Below are positions 1-8,221 of a stretch of DNA of 16,964 bases, one piece after another. The notes under the pieces were generated by a model. It was not told the DNA's origin and made no database searches. It saw nothing but the letters and a program-made list of their open reading frames with translations. The position numbers and the translations under genes were made by a program. Source of the stretch: DAOUBA01 sp034432855 (lineage in GTDB: Bacteria; Chloroflexota; Anaerolineae; B4-G1); contig DAOUBA010000142.1 of NCBI GenBank assembly GCA_034432855.1, forward strand, positions 1 through 16,964. Direction: 5' to 3'. Each line of letters starts with the position of its first letter. Position 1 is the stretch's first letter.

Positions 1-1818
1 GCGTCGCCGGGTCTCTTGATGCAGGTGGGCGTTGCGCAGCCCGATAGCCACCGTATCGGCTACTGCTTCCAGCAACGAGCGGTCTTCCGCACCGAAATCG
101 GCCAGGCGTTCGCTTTCCACGTCTATTGTCCCCACTACATCTCCGTCGTCGAGGATAGGGACACACAGCGCCGACTGAATCGGTGTTTCATCGGGGTTAT
201 AGAAATAAGGGTCACCGTGGACGTCGAGCATCAGGTAGGGTTTGCCGGTGCGCGCGACGTAGCCGTTGATCCCTAACTCAACCGACTGGCGATAATGCCC
301 ACGGGCTGTGGGGACAACGGCGCTACCGCTGGATCCGCGCAAGACCAACGTATGCCCCTCTTCCTCGAGGGTAAAGAGCACGACCATGGGAAAGTAGCGG
401 CAGATGCTCTCGGCTACGGCCTGTAGCAATGCATCGGCGTCGTAGGTGGTCGCAGCGATACGGGCGATTTCCGCCAACAGCGTCAGCCGTCGCGTCTGGC
501 GTTGTTCGGCCTCGAACAGCCGGGCGTTCTCGATGGCGACGGCAACCTGGTTGGCGAAAGCGGTCAGCAGCGGCAGTTGATCGTGGAAAGCGCCGGGGTG
601 CAGGCTGTGCAGGTAGAGCACGCCGAGCAGTCGGTTCTTGACCAGGAGCGGGAGTCCGGCAAGTGACTTGACCCCGGCTTTCACGATCACCGGATTCGCA
701 AAGCGTGGTGCGCCTCGGCCGGGATGTGGATTCATAACCCCGTCCTCGCGGATCTCTTCTATGATGGCCGGTCGGCGCGAATGGACGATCCAGTTGGTAA
801 GCCCTCTATCGCGGATGCGATATTGCAGGGCCGGCATGCCGGGCAAATCCTCGGCGCTCTGGCCGATGCGTCCCGTTTCGTCCACCAGCACCACGCCCGT
901 ATAGTCCGACCCCACCACTCCGTGAGCCAGGGACACGATTCTGGCTAATACCTGGTCCAGTTCCAACGAGGCGGTAACGGCCTGCGAGGCCTGGCTCAGG
1001 GCGTCCAACTGCTCTACCCTGAGCCGGAGTACCTCTTCCACCTGCCTGCGTTCGGTGACGTCTCTGGCGGTGATGATGAAGGCTTTGGGATTCCCGTGCG
1101 CATCTTTGATCAAAGCAGCATTCAGATCGCCGGTGAAGCGGGTTCCGTCCTTCCTGATCAGGGTGTACTCTGCGTTCCTGAGGATTCCTCCTTCGAGGGT
1201 TTTCTGCATATTGTTCTGTGCTCTTGCGTGATCCTCTGGCACCATGAATTCAAATGCACTTCTTCCCACCAATTCTTCGGCACGCTCTGCACCAACTAGA
1301 TCGAGGGCGTGTTGAGAGACCCACGTGATGGTGCCGTCCAGGTCGGTCGTGATCACCGAATCCGGCGAGGTCCTCACCAGTGTCTTGTACATTTCCTCCG
1401 ACTCGCGCAGTGCCTCCTCTGCCTGTCTGCGTGCCGTGCGCTCCTGGGCTTCCTCTAGTGCCCGTTGGACGGCGGGGCCCAGGCGCATCAGGTTGTCTTT
1501 CATCACGTAATCGCACGTGCCGGCCTTCAGCGCAGCCACTGCGGTCTCTTCGCCGATCACGCCGGAGACGATGATCAGGGGCACGTCGGGGTTGATTTCT
1601 TGGACTATCGCCAGGGCCTCAAGGCCGCTGAAGTGCGGCATAAGATAGTCGCTGATGACAATGTCCCACGTCGAGTCGGCGAGCGCGGCGCCGAGGGCCT
1701 CGGGGGTGGCGACCCGCTTGGATTGGGGGTCATAGCCGCTGTCTCGTAACTGTTGGACGATGAGAGCAGCATCGCCTTCACGATCTTCAGCGATCAGTAC
1801 CCGGAGTGGTGTGCTCAT
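1..1818 (-). CDS. Receiver-PAS-GAF-GAF signalling protein (C-terminus cut by window edge)
   Basis: The frame is open from an ATG at 1818 to base 1 with no stop, giving 606 residues of a longer protein. Residues 1-120 form a response-regulator receiver domain with the acidic pair E11/D12, the phosphoacceptor D57 in a DIVISDYLMP motif, S85 and K107. A PAS domain follows (about 140-265) and ends in the typical DVTERRQ junction. Two GAF domains come next (about 280-430 and 450-600), the first ending in AFANQVAVAIENARLF. Such proteins usually end in a histidine kinase, a GGDEF domain or another output domain, but that part lies outside the window, so the output is unknown. The protein is probably cytosolic, as no membrane segment is visible. 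An AGGAAG Shine-Dalgarno lies just upstream of the ATG and supports this start. The gene is divergent from the PIN-TRAM block and has its own candidate promoter. Confidence 0.9.
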   Translation of the reverse strand, partial: MSTPLRVLIAEDREGDAALIVQQLRDSGYDPQSKRVATPEALGAALADSTWDIVISDYLMPHFSGLEALAIVQEINPDVPLIIVSGVIGEETAVAALKAGTCDYVMKDNLMRLGPAVQRALEEAQERTARRQAEEALRESEEMYKTLVRTSPDSVITTDLDGTITWVSQHALDLVGAERAEELVGRSAFEFMVPEDHARAQNNMQKTLEGGILRNAEYTLIRKDGTRFTGDLNAALIKDAHGNPKAFIITARDVTERRQVEEVLRLRVEQLDALSQASQAVTASLELDQVLARIVSLAHGVVGSDYTGVVLVDETGRIGQSAEDLPGMPALQYRIRDRGLTNWIVHSRRPAIIEEIREDGVMNPHPGRGAPRFANPVIVKAGVKSLAGLPLLVKNRLLGVLYLHSLHPGAFHDQLPLLTAFANQVAVAIENARLFEAEQRQTRRLTLLAEIARIAATTYDADALLQAVAESICRYFPMVVLFTLEEEGHTLVLRGSSGSAVVPTARGHYRQSVELGINGYVARTGKPYLMLDVHGDPYFYNPDETPIQSALCVPILDDGDVVGTIDVESERLADFGAEDRSLLEAVADTVAIGLRNAHLHQETRRR

Positions 1819-1915
1819 CGTGCTCTTCCTTCGTTGCTGTTCGCTCAAGGTGAAGTTGTGCAAGGCATTGCGTGCAGTGGCTTCCATCTGATTCCGGTGG
1901 AAACCCGCTTGTGTA

Positions 1916-1944
1916 ATTATAGCGCAATAGCGGGAAAATGCCTA
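1916..1944 (-). promoter_or_regulatory. Candidate sigma-70 promoter of the receiver-PAS-GAF gene
   Basis: On the minus strand a perfect TATAAT (1916-1921) is preceded by TAGGCA (1939-1944; 4 of 6 matches to TTGACA) with a 17-base spacer. Transcription would start near 1909, leaving a leader of about 90 bases before the ATG at 1818. It is an inferred site based on consensus match only. Confidence 0.55.
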
Positions 1945-1965
1945 CTACTCGTGAACCGCGTCACT

Positions 1966-1994
1966 TTGACTTTTGGCGGTGAATGTGTTAAGAT
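1966..1994 (+). promoter_or_regulatory. Candidate sigma-70 promoter toward the PIN-TRAM/cysS block
   Basis: TTGACT (1966-1971) and TAAGAT (1989-1994) are separated by 17 bases. The site is back-to-back with the minus-strand promoter, with 21 bases between the two -35 boxes, so a shared regulator could act on both. The predicted transcript would carry a leader of about 215 to 355 bases before the first gene, which is long. Confidence 0.45.
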
Positions 1995-2000
1995 TGACAT

Positions 2001-2215
2001 CACTAGCCTTATCAGCAACTTTAGTTTCCGGTAAATTGCGCCGACCCCCATAGGTGGTGCTTTATTAACTGTTTATCCCCAGATATGGGGGGTGCCAAGC
2101 GCTAAAAGAGGCTAAAAACCGAAGTTAGCGGAAAGTAGAGTCAGCAAGGGATTTCCGGTTATCCGTCGTGCGGTTCTATTCCGTGCACTCATTCGTTCAT
2201 CCATTCTTGCCGTAG
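2001..2215 (+). other. Long untranslated leader or spacer without recognised gene
   Basis: No convincing reading frame or known RNA family is seen here. Visible structure includes a 7-bp inverted repeat CCCCCAT (2045-2051) / ATGGGGG (2085-2091). There are also two competing small stems: CGCTAA (2100-2105) and GCTAA (2111-2115) can each pair with TTAGCG (2125-2130). The string TTTCCGGT occurs twice (about 2025 and 2152). These could be leader-RNA structure or chance; no riboswitch class is recognised. Confidence 0.35.
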
Positions 2216-2362
2216 GTGTTCTGGTACGAAGATGAGAACCGCACCCATGCACGCGAGTCCGGCGGCATGGAGCGTTTTCTGGCAGGTGGGGCCTTGCTGG
2301 CGCTCACCTGCTTTGTTGCTGGCCTCGCATACAGAATTGAGCATAGGAGGGGGTTCGCATGA
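2216..2362 (+). CDS. Possible small single-span membrane peptide (48 aa)
   Basis: A GTG-initiated frame follows directly after an in-frame TAG and ends in a TGA that overlaps the ATG of the PIN-TRAM gene by 4 bases (ATGA), a coupling also seen at other junctions in this window. The peptide has a charged N-terminus (FWYEDENRTHARESGG), one hydrophobic segment (FLAGGALLALTCFVAGLAY) and a basic tail. An internal ATG at 2267 would give only the membrane segment and tail. No clear Shine-Dalgarno is visible for either start. It matches no family I can name. The stop-start overlap and TM pattern favour a real gene, but a chance ORF cannot be excluded. Confidence 0.35.
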   Translation: MFWYEDENRTHARESGGMERFLAGGALLALTCFVAGLAYRIEHRRGFA

Positions 2363-3408
2363 GTGCAGAGTTCGTCTCGCGCGTTGTGGGTATGATCACG
2401 GCTGCCGTTGGTGGGGCCTTTTTGGGCGTCTACCTGGCGGCCCACGTAGGAGGCTCGCCTTATCAATATGCGGCGATCTTTATGCTGGTCGGTGCGCTGG
2501 TCGGTCTGGTGTTGACGCCTTATGTGACCGTGCGGCCGATTGTGGGACTGCGTAGGCGTATCCGCCAGGTGCCGGCCCAACAATTGCTCTCCGCGACGCT
2601 AGGGCTGATCGCCGGCCTGATCGTCGCCGCACTGGTCTCGTTCCCGCTCTCATTGCTCCCACCGCCTTTCAGCCAGATCCTGCCTTTCCTGGCGGCGTTG
2701 TTCTTTGGCTACCTGGGTGTCTTGGTGATGGGGATTCGCCGGGATGACATTTTCGGCGCGGTTCGCGGGCAACTCCCGATATGGGGCGAGGGCACGTGGG
2801 ACAGGAACGGCGGGCGCAGGCCTGTGCTTCTGGATACCAGCGTCATTATTGACGGGCGCATTGCCGACATCAGTCACACCGGCTTCGTTGAGGGCGAGAT
2901 GCTCGTTCCGCGTTTCGTGCTCAACGAACTGCAGCACATCGCCGACTCTTCCGATACCCTGCGCCGTAACCGTGGTCGCCGTGGGCTGGAGATGCTGCAT
3001 CGGCTGCAAAATGAGTCGGTTACTCCAGTGTACATCACGGATATGGACGTCGAGGGAGTGCGCGATGTGGACGATCGCCTGGTGATGCTGGCCAAGCGGT
3101 TACGCTGCCCGATCATCACGAACGACTACAATCTCAACCGTGTGGCCGAGTTGCAGGGCGTGCGGGTGCTCAACATCAACGAATTGGCGAACGCCGTCAA
3201 GGTGCTCTTCCTCCCTGGCGAGACGCTCACGGTCAAGATCGTTCAGGAGGGCCGCGAGGCGGGCCAGGGTGTCGGTTATCTGGATGATGGGACGATGGTC
3301 GTGGTGGAGGATGGGAAACGATATATCGGCCAGGAATTGGAGTTGGTCGTGACCAAGGTTCTCCAGACGACGGCTGGCCGGATGCTGTTTGCGCGACGGG
3401 AGGTTTAG
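2359..3408 (+). CDS. PIN-TRAM domain membrane protein (YacL-like)
   Basis: This 349-residue protein has four N-terminal hydrophobic segments (about 8-30, 36-56, 76-100 and 104-126). A PIN nuclease-fold domain (about 154-275) and a C-terminal TRAM domain (about 282-345) follow. PIN acidic residues are visible at D159 and D165 (LLDTSVIIDGRI), D238/D239 and D256 (TNDYNL). The architecture matches the YacL family of Gram-positive bacteria and related phyla, which is membrane-anchored and predicted to act on RNA; the substrate is not established. A strong AGGAGG lies just upstream of the ATG. It is the first recognised gene of a block that continues into cysS 16 bases after its stop. The same families cluster in Bacillus. 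Confidence 0.92.
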   Translation: MSAEFVSRVVGMITAAVGGAFLGVYLAAHVGGSPYQYAAIFMLVGALVGLVLTPYVTVRPIVGLRRRIRQVPAQQLLSATLGLIAGLIVAALVSFPLSLLPPPFSQILPFLAALFFGYLGVLVMGIRRDDIFGAVRGQLPIWGEGTWDRNGGRRPVLLDTSVIIDGRIADISHTGFVEGEMLVPRFVLNELQHIADSSDTLRRNRGRRGLEMLHRLQNESVTPVYITDMDVEGVRDVDDRLVMLAKRLRCPIITNDYNLNRVAELQGVRVLNINELANAVKVLFLPGETLTVKIVQEGREAGQGVGYLDDGTMVVVEDGKRYIGQELELVVTKVLQTTAGRMLFARREV

Positions 3409-3424
3409 GAAGCGGAGGATAACA

Positions 3425-4897
3425 ATGGGATTGCAAGTATATAACTATCTGACCCGCCTGAAAGAGCCGTTCGTGCCTCTGGAAAAGAAGCGTGTGGGAA
3501 TGTACGTGTGCGGCCCGACGGTATATGATCACGCCCATCTGGGGCACGCCAAGACCTACGTGGCGATGGATGTCATGGTGCGCTACCTGCGACACCTGGG
3601 CTACCAGGTGCGCTACGTGCAGAACATCACCGATGTGGGCCACCTGCTGGACACAGGGGAGGACCGCATCCTCAAGGGGGCGCGGCGGGAGCGGATCGAG
3701 CCGATGGAACTGGTAGAGACCTACACCCGCTCTTATTTCGAGGACATGGACGCTCTGGGACTCGTTCGCCCTAATATCTCCCCGCGCGCCAGCGGCCACA
3801 TCCCGGAGCAGATCGAGATCATCAAAACGCTGCTGGACAAGGGGTATGCCTACACGACGGACGAGGGTGACGTGTACTTTTCGGTGGAAAAGTTCCCCGA
3901 ATACGGCAAACTCTCTGGCCGTAAGATTGATGAACTGGAGCCCGGCGCACGGGTGGCCGTGCGCGAGGAGAAACGGCACCCAGCCGATTTTGCCTTGTGG
4001 AAGCACGCCGCGCCTGAGCACATCCTGCGTTGGCCCTCTCCGTGGGGTTGGGGCTATCCCGGCTGGCATCTCGAGTGCACGGCGATGGCTGTCAAGTACC
4101 TGGGCGAGACGTTCGACATTCACGGCGGCGGGCTGGAGAACATCTTTCCCCACAACGAGTGCGAAATCGCCCAATCGGAGGCTGCGACCGGCAAACCGTT
4201 CGCCCGTTATTGGCTGCTGGTCGGTTCGTTAACGGTTAATGGGGTCAAGATGAGCAAGAGCCTGGGCAATTTCCTTACCATCAAGGATGCCCTCAAACTC
4301 TACAGCCCCGAGGCGATCCGCTTTTTCATCCTATCAGGCCATTACCGCAGTCCGGTGGATTTCAGCCGCGAGGCGCTGCTCGCTGCCGAGCGCGGCGTCG
4401 AGCGTCTGCACAATACCGTGCGCGCACTGCGGGCGCGTATGCAGCAGGCCACCCCAGCCGGCACGGCGGATCTTTCGTACATTACCGACCTCGACGCGTA
4501 TCGCGATGCGTTCGTGGAGGCGATGAACGACGACTTTAACACGCCGCGGGCTATCGCCGCACTCTTCGATCTCAGCAAGGAGGTGAACGCACTGTTAGCC
4601 TCCGGGCAGCCAATCAGCCGTGGGACGCTCGCAGCGATTGATGGTTTCTATCGCGAGTTAGGCGGGCGGGTACTGGGCATCATCCCGGACAACCTGACCC
4701 AGGAGATCGGCAGCGAATTGGTTGAGGGGCTGATGAATATTATCCTGGGTATCCGCCAGCAGTACCGCCAGGCGCGGGATTGGGAACAGGCGGACGTGTT
4801 GCGTGAGCAGTTGAAGGAGTTGGGCATCGTGGTCGAGGACCGTCCTGAAGGGCCGACCTGGCGGATAGAACGCGAGGGAGAGCCAGGGGAGGAATGA
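3425..4897 (+). CDS. cysS: Cysteinyl-tRNA synthetase
   Basis: CysRS attaches cysteine to tRNA-Cys using ATP, in the cytosol. The 490-residue product shows the class I signature HLGH (38-41) and the KMSKS loop (275-279). It also shows the family's zinc ligands: C29 in YVCGPTVYDHAHLGH, the cysteine of HLECTAMA, and H and E in FPHNECEIAQSEA. The helical anticodon-binding part fills the C-terminal third, and length is normal for the family. I place the start at 3425 (MGLQVYNY) because GGAGG lies six bases before it. An in-frame ATG at 3389 would add 12 residues overlapping the PIN-TRAM gene and lacks a ribosome site. The stop overlaps the rlmB start by four bases, suggesting translational coupling. 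Confidence 0.97.
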   Translation: MGLQVYNYLTRLKEPFVPLEKKRVGMYVCGPTVYDHAHLGHAKTYVAMDVMVRYLRHLGYQVRYVQNITDVGHLLDTGEDRILKGARRERIEPMELVETYTRSYFEDMDALGLVRPNISPRASGHIPEQIEIIKTLLDKGYAYTTDEGDVYFSVEKFPEYGKLSGRKIDELEPGARVAVREEKRHPADFALWKHAAPEHILRWPSPWGWGYPGWHLECTAMAVKYLGETFDIHGGGLENIFPHNECEIAQSEAATGKPFARYWLLVGSLTVNGVKMSKSLGNFLTIKDALKLYSPEAIRFFILSGHYRSPVDFSREALLAAERGVERLHNTVRALRARMQQATPAGTADLSYITDLDAYRDAFVEAMNDDFNTPRAIAALFDLSKEVNALLASGQPISRGTLAAIDGFYRELGGRVLGIIPDNLTQEIGSELVEGLMNIILGIRQQYRQARDWEQADVLREQLKELGIVVEDRPEGPTWRIEREGEPGEE

Positions 4898-5631
4898 GCG
4901 AGACCCTCTATGGCCGGAACGCCGTCTACGAGTCGCTGCGTGCCGGGCGACGGAAACCCTACAAGGTGATGCTGGCCGAGGGCATCCGGCAGACGGACGT
5001 CGTCGGCCAGATCGTTTCTCTGGCCAGACGGGTCGGGGTGCCGGTGCAGCGCGTCACGCGGCTCGATCTGGATCGGTTGGGCGAAGTGCACCACCAGGGC
5101 GTCGCGCTGGAGACAAGCGAGTACCCCTACGTCACGCTGGACGCGATTCTGGAGGTGACCCGTTCCCGCGGTGAACCGCCTCTGATCTTGTTGCTCGATC
5201 TCTTACAAGACCCGCAGAACGTGGGTAGCCTGCTGCGCACGGCGGAAGCGGTGGGTGTGCACGGGGCTGTCATCCCGCAGCGGCGGGCAGTTGGTGTGAC
5301 CCCAGCGGTGGTCAATGCTTCGGCAGGTGCTGTGGAGCACCTGCTCGTGGCGCGGGAGACGAACCTGGTGAATGTGATCGAGCGACTCAAGGCCAGCGAC
5401 GTGTGGATGGCCGGGTTGGAGAACCGGCCCGACGCGCAGGTGTATTGCGAGGCCGATCTGCGCGGGCCACTCGCGCTGGTGGTAGGCAGCGAAGGAGAAG
5501 GGTTGCGCCGCCTGGTGTGCGAACGGTGCGATTTTCTGTTGCGTCTTCCTATGCTCGGCCAGGTCGCTTCGCTCAACGCCGCCGTAGCAGGCTCCGTAGT
5601 GCTCTACGAGGCGCTGCGGCAGCGAAAGTAG
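4894..5631 (+). CDS. rlmB: TrmH/SpoU-family RNA 2'-O-methyltransferase, RlmB-like
   Basis: This enzyme transfers a methyl group from S-adenosylmethionine to a ribose 2'-hydroxyl; RlmB acts on G2251 of 23S rRNA. The 245 residues include an N-terminal substrate-binding domain (about 1-76, starting LYGRNAVYESL) and a SPOUT knot domain with all three motifs. These are motif 1, DPQNVGSLLRTAEAVG with N109 and R115; motif 2, LVVGSEGEGL around 196-204; and motif 3, LPMLGQVASLNAAVAGSV around 218-235. The start overlaps the cysS stop (ATGA). The cysS-rlmB pairing is also known in Firmicutes. RlmB is the best fit, but related TrmH members that act on tRNA or other rRNA sites cannot be excluded from sequence alone. 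Confidence 0.9.
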   Translation: MSETLYGRNAVYESLRAGRRKPYKVMLAEGIRQTDVVGQIVSLARRVGVPVQRVTRLDLDRLGEVHHQGVALETSEYPYVTLDAILEVTRSRGEPPLILLLDLLQDPQNVGSLLRTAEAVGVHGAVIPQRRAVGVTPAVVNASAGAVEHLLVARETNLVNVIERLKASDVWMAGLENRPDAQVYCEADLRGPLALVVGSEGEGLRRLVCERCDFLLRLPMLGQVASLNAAVAGSVVLYEALRQRK

Positions 5632-5681
5632 TCGTTTCTGCTGTTGTCTGAGAAGGAAGCCGTCTTGGGAACGGAGTTTCA

Positions 5682-6770
5682 ATGTCAAATGGTGGACAGT
5701 TGAAAGTCGGAGTGCAGCGCACGCGCCGCATCAACTGGCGGGCGCTCGTCGGCCTGGTCGTTAGCGCCGTTTTTCTGTACATTGCCGTTCAAAGGTTGCA
5801 GCCGTCGGAAGTATTGCGCGCCTTCCGACAGGCCCAATACGTTTGGATTATGCCGGCGGTACTGTTGTATCTCCTCGCACTGGTCGCGCGCACGGCGCGC
5901 TGGCAGGCGCTACTGTCTGCGGAGCGGCACATTCCGCTGCGTCAACTCCTGCCCACGATGGCAATGGGCCGCGGCGCGAACAATATCTACCCCTTGCGCA
6001 CCGGCGAGATCATCCGTGTGCTGCTCTTGAGGCAGCGCAACTCTGTTTCTGCTTCCGCTGGCCTGGCCTCTATCCTGGTTGAACGCGTCTTTGACGGCCT
6101 GACGATGGTGCTGCTCCTGATCCTGGCTGCACTCATCGGCGGCATACCAGGAGCCCGGGCGGTCGAATTGTTCGGCGAAACGGTGACGGTGAACTTGCGG
6201 TACATATTTGGGCTTGCTGCCGTTGTGTTCAGCAGTGCGCTGGCAGTCATCTACGCCATCGTGCTGTGGCCGATGCCGCTGCGCCGCCTGTCGGGATGGG
6301 CTGTCCGGCGCTTCACCCCGCATCGCTTCCAGGAGAGGCTGCTAGGCATTACCGAACGATTCATCGGGGGATTCGAGTCCGTCCGTTCGGTCAGCACATT
6401 GACGCTCGTACTGCAGTTTTCCATCGCGGTATGGACCGCCGAGACGATCAGTTACCGTCTGCTGATGAACGCTTTCGGCTTCGGGGTAGACTTGCACCAA
6501 TTACTGTTGATGAGCGGCGTGGCCAACCTGGGCACTGCGCTGCCCTCAGGGCCGGGCAACGTCGGCACGTTTGATGCTCCGGCGATCTTGGTGCTGAGCA
6601 TGGTAGGCATTCCCAAAGACACGGCCGTCAGTTACCAGGCGCTACTCCACGCTGTTCTATGGTGCACGGAGACCTTCGCTGGCCTGTGGTTTATGTGGCG
6701 CACCGGAATCAGGAAGGCGGATCTGGACCGCACGCTGGGGGAGCAGGGAAACAATGAGGCCGGGGGATGA
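5682..6770 (+). CDS. Flippase-like integral membrane protein (LPG synthase TM / UPF0104 family)
   Basis: The 362-residue protein is hydrophobic with about seven to eight membrane segments. It carries the family hallmarks MGRGANNIYPLRTGEIIRV (about 88-106) and ILVERVFDGLTMVLL (about 121-135). A conserved glycine/proline-rich stretch, TALPSGPGNVGTFDAP, lies near 284-299. These mark the family related to the membrane part of lysylphosphatidylglycerol synthase (PF03706). It lacks the soluble aminoacyl-transferase domain, so it is not a full MprF; roles for the short members in lipid or glycolipid movement or assembly are inferred only. GGAG precedes the ATG by about six bases. It lies 50 bases after rlmB and may be co-transcribed with the downstream FAD enzyme, with which a role in envelope glycan or lipid synthesis would be consistent. 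Confidence 0.85.
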   Translation: MSNGGQLKVGVQRTRRINWRALVGLVVSAVFLYIAVQRLQPSEVLRAFRQAQYVWIMPAVLLYLLALVARTARWQALLSAERHIPLRQLLPTMAMGRGANNIYPLRTGEIIRVLLLRQRNSVSASAGLASILVERVFDGLTMVLLLILAALIGGIPGARAVELFGETVTVNLRYIFGLAAVVFSSALAVIYAIVLWPMPLRRLSGWAVRRFTPHRFQERLLGITERFIGGFESVRSVSTLTLVLQFSIAVWTAETISYRLLMNAFGFGVDLHQLLLMSGVANLGTALPSGPGNVGTFDAPAILVLSMVGIPKDTAVSYQALLHAVLWCTETFAGLWFMWRTGIRKADLDRTLGEQGNNEAGG

Positions 6771-6880
6771 GGAGCAGAGGGAAAGAGACCTGGGGACAGA
6801 GGGACAAGGGGACGAGATGCGGCGGGAGATAAGGAGGCCTGGGGACGGGGGATAAGGTTTGGGCTTTGGTCATTGGGATT
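6771..6880. repeat. Purine-rich low-complexity intergenic filler
   Basis: The plus strand is almost all G and A, with imprecise reiterations of GGGGAC/GGGACA-like units. An exact string CCTGGGGAC is seen twice (6789-6797 and 6838-6846). This kind of degenerate filler occurs between genes in filamentous Chloroflexota and cyanobacteria. It ends just before the ribosome site of the next gene. Its reverse strand gives an artificial serine/proline-rich frame that should not be annotated. Confidence 0.6.
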
Positions 6881-6892
6881 TGAGGTTTGCCT

Positions 6893-8221
6893 ATGGACAT
6901 TGCCATCATCGGCGCCGGCATCACCGGCCTGACCGCCGCTTATGAACTGACGAAGCGCGGCCACAATGTCACCGTCTACGAAGCACGGCCCTACGCGGGA
7001 GGGCTCGCGGCGGGCTTTCGGGACGAACGCTGGGAGTGGCCGCTCGAGCGCTTCTACCATCACTGGTTCGCCTCCGATCAGGAGGTCATCGGTCTGATCG
7101 AGGAACTCGGCGCTCGTGAGCGCCTCTTCTTCCCGCGTCCCACCACCAGCCTCTACTACCAGGGGCGGCTCTATGCGCTCGATAGCCCCGTCCCCTCGCT
7201 CGAGTTCGTCCCCTTTGCGCCGCTACACCGCGCCATTCGCGTGCTCCGTTTCGATCCACTGCCGTTCGTGGATCGGCTGCGCGCCGGGCTGGTGGGCTTT
7301 TACCTGACGCTCACCCGCAATTGGGAGCGGCTGGAGCACGTCACCGCCGATGAGTGGATGCGCCGCTGGGTCGGCCCGCGCGCCTACGACGTGCTGTGGA
7401 AGCCGCTCCTCATCAGCAAATTCGGCGAAGAGAATTATGCCGAGGTCAACATGGCCTGGATGTGGGCGCGGCTGCACAAGCGCACGGCGGCGCTGGGCTA
7501 CTTTGTCGGCGGGTTTCAGGGTTTTGTAGACCTGCTGGTCGAACGGGTACAGGCGCAGGGCGGAGAGGTGCGGCTGGAGGCGTCGGTGCATCGTATCCGC
7601 CACATCGCCGAAGGCTGCCTCCGGCTGGAGACGGCGGCGGGCGTCACCGACTATGAGCGGGTCATCGCTACCTGCTCGCCGCAAGAGATGCTGCGGCTGG
7701 TTCCCGATATGCCCGCCGAATACGCTGCCCAGTTGGCCGCGCTCAAGTCCATGGGGGCGCTCGCGCTGATCCTGGCGCTCAAACGCCCGCTGACCGACGG
7801 CCACTATTGGATCAACCTGCCCAAAGGCGAAGGCTTCCCTTTCATGGGGCTGGTCGAGCATACCAACTACATCTCGCCGGCGCACTATGGCGGCGACCAC
7901 ATCGTCTACTGCGGTGATTACCTCCCGCCCGATCATCCCTACTTCGGCTACAGCAAGGAGCGACTGTTCGAGACCTACATGTCGGGTCTGGTCAAGATCA
8001 ACCCCGAATTCTCCACCGACTGGGTGCGCGCCAGTTGGCTGTTCATTGAAGAATATGCCCAGCCGGTGCCGCCGGTGGACCACTCGCGCCACATTCCTGC
8101 ACTCCAGACGCCCATCCCTGGCTTATGGCTGGCGAATATGAGCCAGGTGTACCCGTGGGATCGCGGCAGCAACTATGCAGTGGAAATGGCGGGGCGGGTG
8201 ACGCGGGAAATTGCGGGCTGA
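6893..8221 (+). CDS. FAD-dependent oxidoreductase, protoporphyrinogen-oxidase/amine-oxidase type
   Basis: The 442-residue protein opens with a Rossmann FAD-binding motif (GAGITG at 7-12, E30 ending the second strand). A GGLAAGFR segment (about 41-48) is typical of the NAD(P)/FAD amine oxidase and protoporphyrinogen oxidase superfamily. The C-terminus has the second FAD contact, LWLANMSQVYPWDRGSNYAV (about 412-431). The segment EWPLERFYHHWF recalls members found in cell-surface polysaccharide clusters. The substrate is unknown; haem synthesis is unlikely because no other haem genes are near. I start at the ATG at 6893 with GAGG seven bases before it, rather than the TTG at 6887. It follows the flippase-like gene across a purine-rich spacer. 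Confidence 0.85.
   Translation: MDIAIIGAGITGLTAAYELTKRGHNVTVYEARPYAGGLAAGFRDERWEWPLERFYHHWFASDQEVIGLIEELGARERLFFPRPTTSLYYQGRLYALDSPVPSLEFVPFAPLHRAIRVLRFDPLPFVDRLRAGLVGFYLTLTRNWERLEHVTADEWMRRWVGPRAYDVLWKPLLISKFGEENYAEVNMAWMWARLHKRTAALGYFVGGFQGFVDLLVERVQAQGGEVRLEASVHRIRHIAEGCLRLETAAGVTDYERVIATCSPQEMLRLVPDMPAEYAAQLAALKSMGALALILALKRPLTDGHYWINLPKGEGFPFMGLVEHTNYISPAHYGGDHIVYCGDYLPPDHPYFGYSKERLFETYMSGLVKINPEFSTDWVRASWLFIEEYAQPVPPVDHSRHIPALQTPIPGLWLANMSQVYPWDRGSNYAVEMAGRVTREIAG

Noticed and set aside
1994..1999. Second TTGACA as a -35 box
   Set aside because: No acceptable -10 hexamer at 16-18 bases downstream; the site at 1966 is better.
2073..2081. TTATCCCCA resembling a DnaA box
   Set aside because: A single imperfect site with no cluster, no AT-rich unwinding region and no dnaA/dnaN nearby.
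3233..4174. 313-codon frame on the minus strand opposite cysS
   Set aside because: Runs across the PIN-TRAM/cysS junction on the opposite strand; both plus-strand genes have full motifs.
7223..8092. 289-codon frame on the minus strand opposite the FAD enzyme
   Set aside because: Compositional shadow, with His/Arg/Gln-rich low-complexity translation and no motif.
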